From Acidobacteriaceae bacterium (lineage in GTDB: Bacteria > Acidobacteriota > Terriglobia > Terriglobales > Acidobacteriaceae): a DNA stretch of 8,355 nucleotides. The notes below the pieces were generated by a model, which saw nothing but the letters and a program-made list of their open reading frames with translations, made no database searches and was not told where the DNA came from. This document shows positions 5,336 to 8,355 of the stretch, one piece after another. Made by a program: the position numbers and the translations under genes. Numbering within the stretch: the first letter of the stretch is position 1; each line of letters begins with the position of its first letter. The stretch is taken from the NCBI GenBank assembly GCA_025929125.1, contig JAICMT010000049.1, forward strand, positions 1-8,355, written 5' to 3'.

Positions 5336-6793
5336 TTAACCGCGCGACTGCGGCAACCGGACGTGGAACTCCGTATTACCTGGTTGCGAACTGAAGTTGA
5401 CGGTTCCGTTGTACTGCTCCACGATCCTTTGCACGATGCCCAGACCCAGCCCGGTCCCAACGCCCGGTGCCTTGGTGGTATAGAACGGATCGAAGATGTG
5501 CGCCTGGATCTCGGCCGGAATGCCGGGACCGTTGTCGCCGATCGTCACGCATAGGTAGGCGCGCCGCTGACCGTCCTTGCCCGTGACCTCTTCCGTCCAG
5601 GTACGGATGCGGATACGCCCATTCTGCTCCACCGCGTCGATCGCGTTGTCCAGCAGGTTGGTCCAGACCTGGTTCAAGCCCGAACATTCGCTCTGCAGCG
5701 TCGGCAGATCCGCGCCGAAGTCCTTCTCCAGCGTGAGCTGCTTCTCCCGCATCTTGTGAGCCAGGATCACCAGGGTCGCGTGGATGCTTTCATTGATGTT
5801 GATGGTCTGCTTCTTGCCCTTGCCCTCGTACGCGTAGGACTTCACCGCCTTCACCAGATCGGAGACACGCCCCACGCTCTCCTCAATGGTCCCAACAAGC
5901 TGAAGGCTCGAGACCAGTGCCTCGAGCCAGCTCAGTGCGTCGGAAAATGCAGGTCCCGGAAATACGTCGCGGGCGCATTGCAGATCCTTCGACGTCATGC
6001 CCATGGAGACCAAAGTAGGGGCGAGTCGCCACGCATCCTCGACCTCCGCCGCTTCCATCCAGGTCGCCAATTCCTCCTCGGCATCGCTCTGATCGAGCGA
6101 GTTCATGGGCGCGGGCTTTTCCTTGGAAAGCGCGTACTTCTGCAGCTCGAACATGCAGCCCTTCTGATCGTCCGTCAGGCGGGACTTCGCAAATTTTTCC
6201 GTCAGCTGATGCATGCGCAGCAGGTTCTCGCGGAGCTGGCTGGCTGCGCGGATCGCTGCCGAGCCGGGGTTGTTGAGCTCGTGCATCAGCCCGGCCGCAA
6301 GCGTGCCCAGAGATGCCATCTTTTCCTGCTGAGCGACAACGCTCTGGTACTTCTGGAAGCGGATCGCCATGTTGCCCAGCACCGCCCTGCGAACACCCGG
6401 GCAGACCGTCATCAATACCCAGAACTTCTGTTCGTCAAAGCGCAGCAGCTCGGATTCCTGGCTGGCAATCACGTTGCCCGCGTTGGGCACGTTAGCGAGC
6501 AGCGGCAGCTCTCCAAACGCGGTGCCTGCGGCCATCGTCGCCAGCAGGTGCTCGCGGCCGTCCGGCTGGGACTGCGAGATCCGGATCTCGCCGCTCAGCA
6601 GGATCCAGAAGTACCTGGGCTGATCGCCCTGTCTTGCGATGTACTCGCCGGGCTGCACCCGCAGCTCCGTCCCATCTACCATGCAGTGCAGCTCATCTTC
6701 ACTGAGCGCTTCCAGAATGGGAACGGTGCGGAGTCTGGCGATGATGTCATCGCCAGTCTGACGTGTCAGGCCGCCCTGTGTTACTTCGTTCAC
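5336..6793 (-). CDS. Sensor histidine kinase with N-terminal cyclic-nucleotide-binding-fold domain
   Basis: This is a 485-residue soluble histidine kinase with no transmembrane segment. Residues about 20-135 form a CRP-type cNMP-binding fold (VQPGEYIARQGD at 46-57, LLSGEIRIS at 65-73, FGELPLL at 93-99). The H-box is LMHELNNPGSAAI with the phospho-acceptor His at 171. The ATPase domain has the N-box QVWTNLLDNAIDAV (375-388), G1 GDNGPGIP (419-426), F-box FDPFYTTK (434-441) and G2 GVGTGLGLGIV (444-454). About 100 extra residues (roughly 190-305) separate the two helices of the dimerisation domain. In the cNMP pocket the usual Arg after FGE is replaced (N104), so cAMP binding is doubtful. The start is a GTG; an in-frame TAA lies upstream and there is no good ribosome binding site. 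It lies 90 bp downstream of the receiver-flavoprotein gene on the same strand, its most likely phosphotransfer partner. Confidence 0.9.
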   Translation of the reverse strand: MNEVTQGGLTRQTGDDIIARLRTVPILEALSEDELHCMVDGTELRVQPGEYIARQGDQPRYFWILLSGEIRISQSQPDGREHLLATMAAGTAFGELPLLANVPNAGNVIASQESELLRFDEQKFWVLMTVCPGVRRAVLGNMAIRFQKYQSVVAQQEKMASLGTLAAGLMHELNNPGSAAIRAASQLRENLLRMHQLTEKFAKSRLTDDQKGCMFELQKYALSKEKPAPMNSLDQSDAEEELATWMEAAEVEDAWRLAPTLVSMGMTSKDLQCARDVFPGPAFSDALSWLEALVSSLQLVGTIEESVGRVSDLVKAVKSYAYEGKGKKQTININESIHATLVILAHKMREKQLTLEKDFGADLPTLQSECSGLNQVWTNLLDNAIDAVEQNGRIRIRTWTEEVTGKDGQRRAYLCVTIGDNGPGIPAEIQAHIFDPFYTTKAPGVGTGLGLGIVQRIVEQYNGTVNFSSQPGNTEFHVRLPQSRG

Positions 6794-6804
6794 TGCTCTA
6801 TTGG

Positions 6805-6833
6805 ATTATGCAGCACGGCCCAACGCTTCGAAA
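6805..6833 (-). promoter_or_regulatory. Candidate sigma70-type promoter for the histidine kinase
   Basis: On the minus strand TTTCGA (6833-6828) and CATAAT (6810-6805) are separated by 17 nt. The -10 matches consensus at five of six positions, the -35 at three. The -10 ends 11 nt before the GTG start, which would leave a leader of only a few bases. Just upstream lie an ATGCAT palindrome (6834-6839) and a direct repeat of GGTGC (6840-6844, 6848-6852, plus-strand reading). If real, the kinase can be made apart from the upstream flavoprotein gene. Confidence 0.3.
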
Positions 6834-6883
6834 ATGCATGGTGCCAAGGTGCTAAACCGGTGTTGCCGAAAGTGTTACTCCGC

Positions 6884-8355
6884 TCATAGCGTAGCCAGAT
6901 ACTGGTGCATGAATTGCACCGAGATGGAACCTTCGCCCACCGCAGACGCGCAGCGCTTGACGGAGTTGTAGCGGACGTCGCCGGCGACAAATACGCCAGG
7001 AACGCTGGATTCCAGCAGATACGGATCGCGCTCCAGCCTCCACGAACCCGGCGCTTTGGTCTTCAGGTCCGGACCGGCGAGGATAAAACCTTTGGAATCT
7101 TTGGCAACTTCTCCGGGCAGCCAGTCAGTCTTAGGGGCCGCACCGATGAACACAAAAAGCGACGTGGCCGGGCGGACCTGTTCGCCTTGAGGCGTTTTCA
7201 GCGTCAAGCTCTCCAGATGGCCGTCGCCGCCCATCGCAGCGACCTCGGTCCGGGTCTCGACGATGATGTTGGAGGTGGCGGCGATCTGGTCGATCAGATA
7301 TTTGGACATGCTTCGGGCCAGGGACTCGCCCCGGACCAGCATGTGGACTTGCCGCGCATAGCGCGAAAAGTGCATAGCCGCCTGGCCCGCGGAGTTCGCG
7401 CCTCCCACCAGGTAAACGTCCTCATCGGCACAGGACATCGCCTCGGTCTTGGCCGCGCCGTAGTACACGCCTGCGCCGGTGAATCGGTCTGCACCGGGAA
7501 CCTCCAGCTTGCAATAGCTCACGCCAGTCGCGATCAGGGCTACGTGGCAGCTCAACTCGCGGCCATCGCTCATCCGGCAGAGATGATAGCCCTTTTCCGA
7601 GCGCAGCCCGTCCACCCGTTGCGCCAGGAACTCCGCTCCCAGCCGGTTCGCCTGCAGATAGGCGCGCTTGGCGAGCTCGTCTCCGCTGAGCCCCTGCGGG
7701 AATCCCAGGTAGTTTTCGATCCGGGAGCTCGATCCAGCCTGTCCGCCGACCGCCTCCGGCTCAACGATCAGGGTCCGTAGCCCCTCCGACGCACCATACA
7801 CGCCTGCGGCCAGTCCAGCAGGTCCGGCGCCGACCACGATGATGTCGTAAAACTCTTCACTCGCCTCGGTGCGCAGTCCTATCCGGCGCGCCAGCTCCAT
7901 TGGGCTTGGCTGCACCACGGCGGTGCCGTCGCCGAAGATAACCACCGGCAGCTTCGCATCATCCAGGCCCTTCTCTTTCAGCAGCCCTGTGGCTTCGGGC
8001 GACTGCTCCGGGTCCATCCACTTGTACTCGACGCGGTTTCTCGAGAGGTAATTGCGGACCTCGTGATCGGCGGGCGACCAGCGAGTGCCGATCACGCGCA
8101 CTCCCTCGAAGGGCGGCTTATATCCCTGCTTCCAGGACTCGAGCAGATCGTCCAGAACCGGATAGAGCTTCTCCTCCGGCGGATCCCACGGCTTGTTCAG
8201 GTAGTAGTGAATCTTGGCCGAATTGATGGCGCGGATGGCCGCTTCCGTATCGGCATAGGCGGTCAGCAGCACGCGCTTGGCCTCGGGATAGAGCTGCATC
8301 GCCTCCTGCAGAAACTCCACCCCGGTCATTCCCGGCATTCGCTGGTCGGAGAGGA
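6884..8355 (-). CDS. Fused response regulator / glutaredoxin-like / thioredoxin-reductase-like flavoprotein (partial, N-terminus beyond window end)
   Basis: The frame is open to the window end, giving about 489 visible residues; the start and the first roughly 50-60 receiver residues lie outside. The receiver domain shows the phospho-acceptor Asp in LSDQRMPGMTG (codon 8347-8345), the conserved Thr in LLTAYAD (8263-8261) and the Lys in LNKPWDP (8194-8192). Then comes a thioredoxin-fold, glutaredoxin-like segment (about 8107-7870) with WSPADHEV where the CxxC would be, and LPVVIFGDG. The rest is TrxR-like: FAD motif VGAGPAGLAAG (about 7834-7799), GGQAGSSSRIENYLGFP, the NAD(P) motif VGGANSAG and C-terminal VFVAGDVR and VGEGSISVQF. 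The TrxR active-site CATC is GAAK here (7459-7448). It should use NAD(P)H to reduce FAD, but the acceptor is unlikely to be thioredoxin by the usual route. Phosphorylation by the kinase encoded downstream probably controls it. The family architecture is known; the biological role is not clear to me. Confidence 0.92.
   Translation of the reverse strand, partial: LSDQRMPGMTGVEFLQEAMQLYPEAKRVLLTAYADTEAAIRAINSAKIHYYLNKPWDPPEEKLYPVLDDLLESWKQGYKPPFEGVRVIGTRWSPADHEVRNYLSRNRVEYKWMDPEQSPEATGLLKEKGLDDAKLPVVIFGDGTAVVQPSPMELARRIGLRTEASEEFYDIIVVGAGPAGLAAGVYGASEGLRTLIVEPEAVGGQAGSSSRIENYLGFPQGLSGDELAKRAYLQANRLGAEFLAQRVDGLRSEKGYHLCRMSDGRELSCHVALIATGVSYCKLEVPGADRFTGAGVYYGAAKTEAMSCADEDVYLVGGANSAGQAAMHFSRYARQVHMLVRGESLARSMSKYLIDQIAATSNIIVETRTEVAAMGGDGHLESLTLKTPQGEQVRPATSLFVFIGAAPKTDWLPGEVAKDSKGFILAGPDLKTKAPGSWRLERDPYLLESSVPGVFVAGDVRYNSVKRCASAVGEGSISVQFMHQYLATL

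Noticed and set aside
6794..6883. A terminator or small RNA between the flavoprotein and kinase genes.
   Set aside because: No stem of useful length followed by a T tract is seen. The GGTGC direct repeat and ATGCAT palindrome are too short to call more than possible operator elements.
5756..6889. A 377-codon open frame on the plus strand opposite the histidine kinase.
   Set aside because: It lies almost wholly antisense to a gene with clear kinase motifs. Its translation is rich in Arg, His, Gln and Leu, shows no domain, and has no ribosome binding site. Long antisense frames are expected at this GC content.
6905..7780. A 291-codon open frame on the plus strand opposite the TrxR-like region.
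   Set aside because: It is antisense to well-supported flavoprotein motifs, is rich in Arg and His, and has no recognisable fold or start signal.

Overview
This is a gene-dense, high-GC window (roughly 60% by eye) from a bacterial chromosome. The gene set points to Acidobacteriota, probably Terriglobales. It combines a futalosine-pathway menaquinone gene (MqnC), a DUF6526 membrane protein, a small protein with a Ser/Gly/Arg-rich tail, a CysJ-like reductase without a flavodoxin domain, and a response regulator fused to a thioredoxin-reductase-like flavoprotein. The phylum is inferred from remembered family distribution, not from a marker gene. I see no rRNA, tRNA, CRISPR array, transposase or phage gene, so this looks like core chromosome rather than an island.

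Layout: 1-644 (minus) is the N-terminal part of mqnC, cut by the window edge. 675-1979 (minus) is a flavin amine oxidase, 30 bp upstream of mqnC. 2004-2031 is a clear minus-strand intrinsic terminator. It ends the small hypothetical gene at 2041-2550 (minus). The 128-bp gap 2551-2678 separates that gene from the divergent CysJ-like reductase at 2679-3890 (plus). Convergent to it is the DUF6526 gene at 3907-4347 (minus). A second divergent gap leads to nfo, endonuclease IV, at about 4446-5321 (plus). Convergent to nfo is a histidine kinase with an N-terminal cyclic-nucleotide-binding-fold domain at 5336-6793 (minus). Upstream of it on the same strand is a fused receiver / glutaredoxin-like / thioredoxin-reductase-like protein, 6884 to beyond 8355.

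The part most worth attention is 5336-8355. A kinase with no transmembrane segment lies directly downstream of a response regulator whose output domain is a flavoenzyme rather than a DNA-binding domain. All receiver residues are present. In contrast, both places where a thiol-redox CxxC would be expected (the glutaredoxin-like domain and the TrxR active site) have lost their cysteines. The simplest reading is a two-component system that controls, by phosphorylation, a NAD(P)H-dependent flavoprotein with a non-thioredoxin electron acceptor. This architecture is already recognised as a fused response regulator/thioredoxin-disulfide reductase, so the protein is not new. Its chemistry and its pairing with this kinase appear unsettled.

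Other genes are ordinary redox and repair functions: menaquinone synthesis, amine oxidation, sulfite-reductase-type electron transfer and AP-site repair. Intergenic gaps are short. No stretch above 300 bases lacks a gene.
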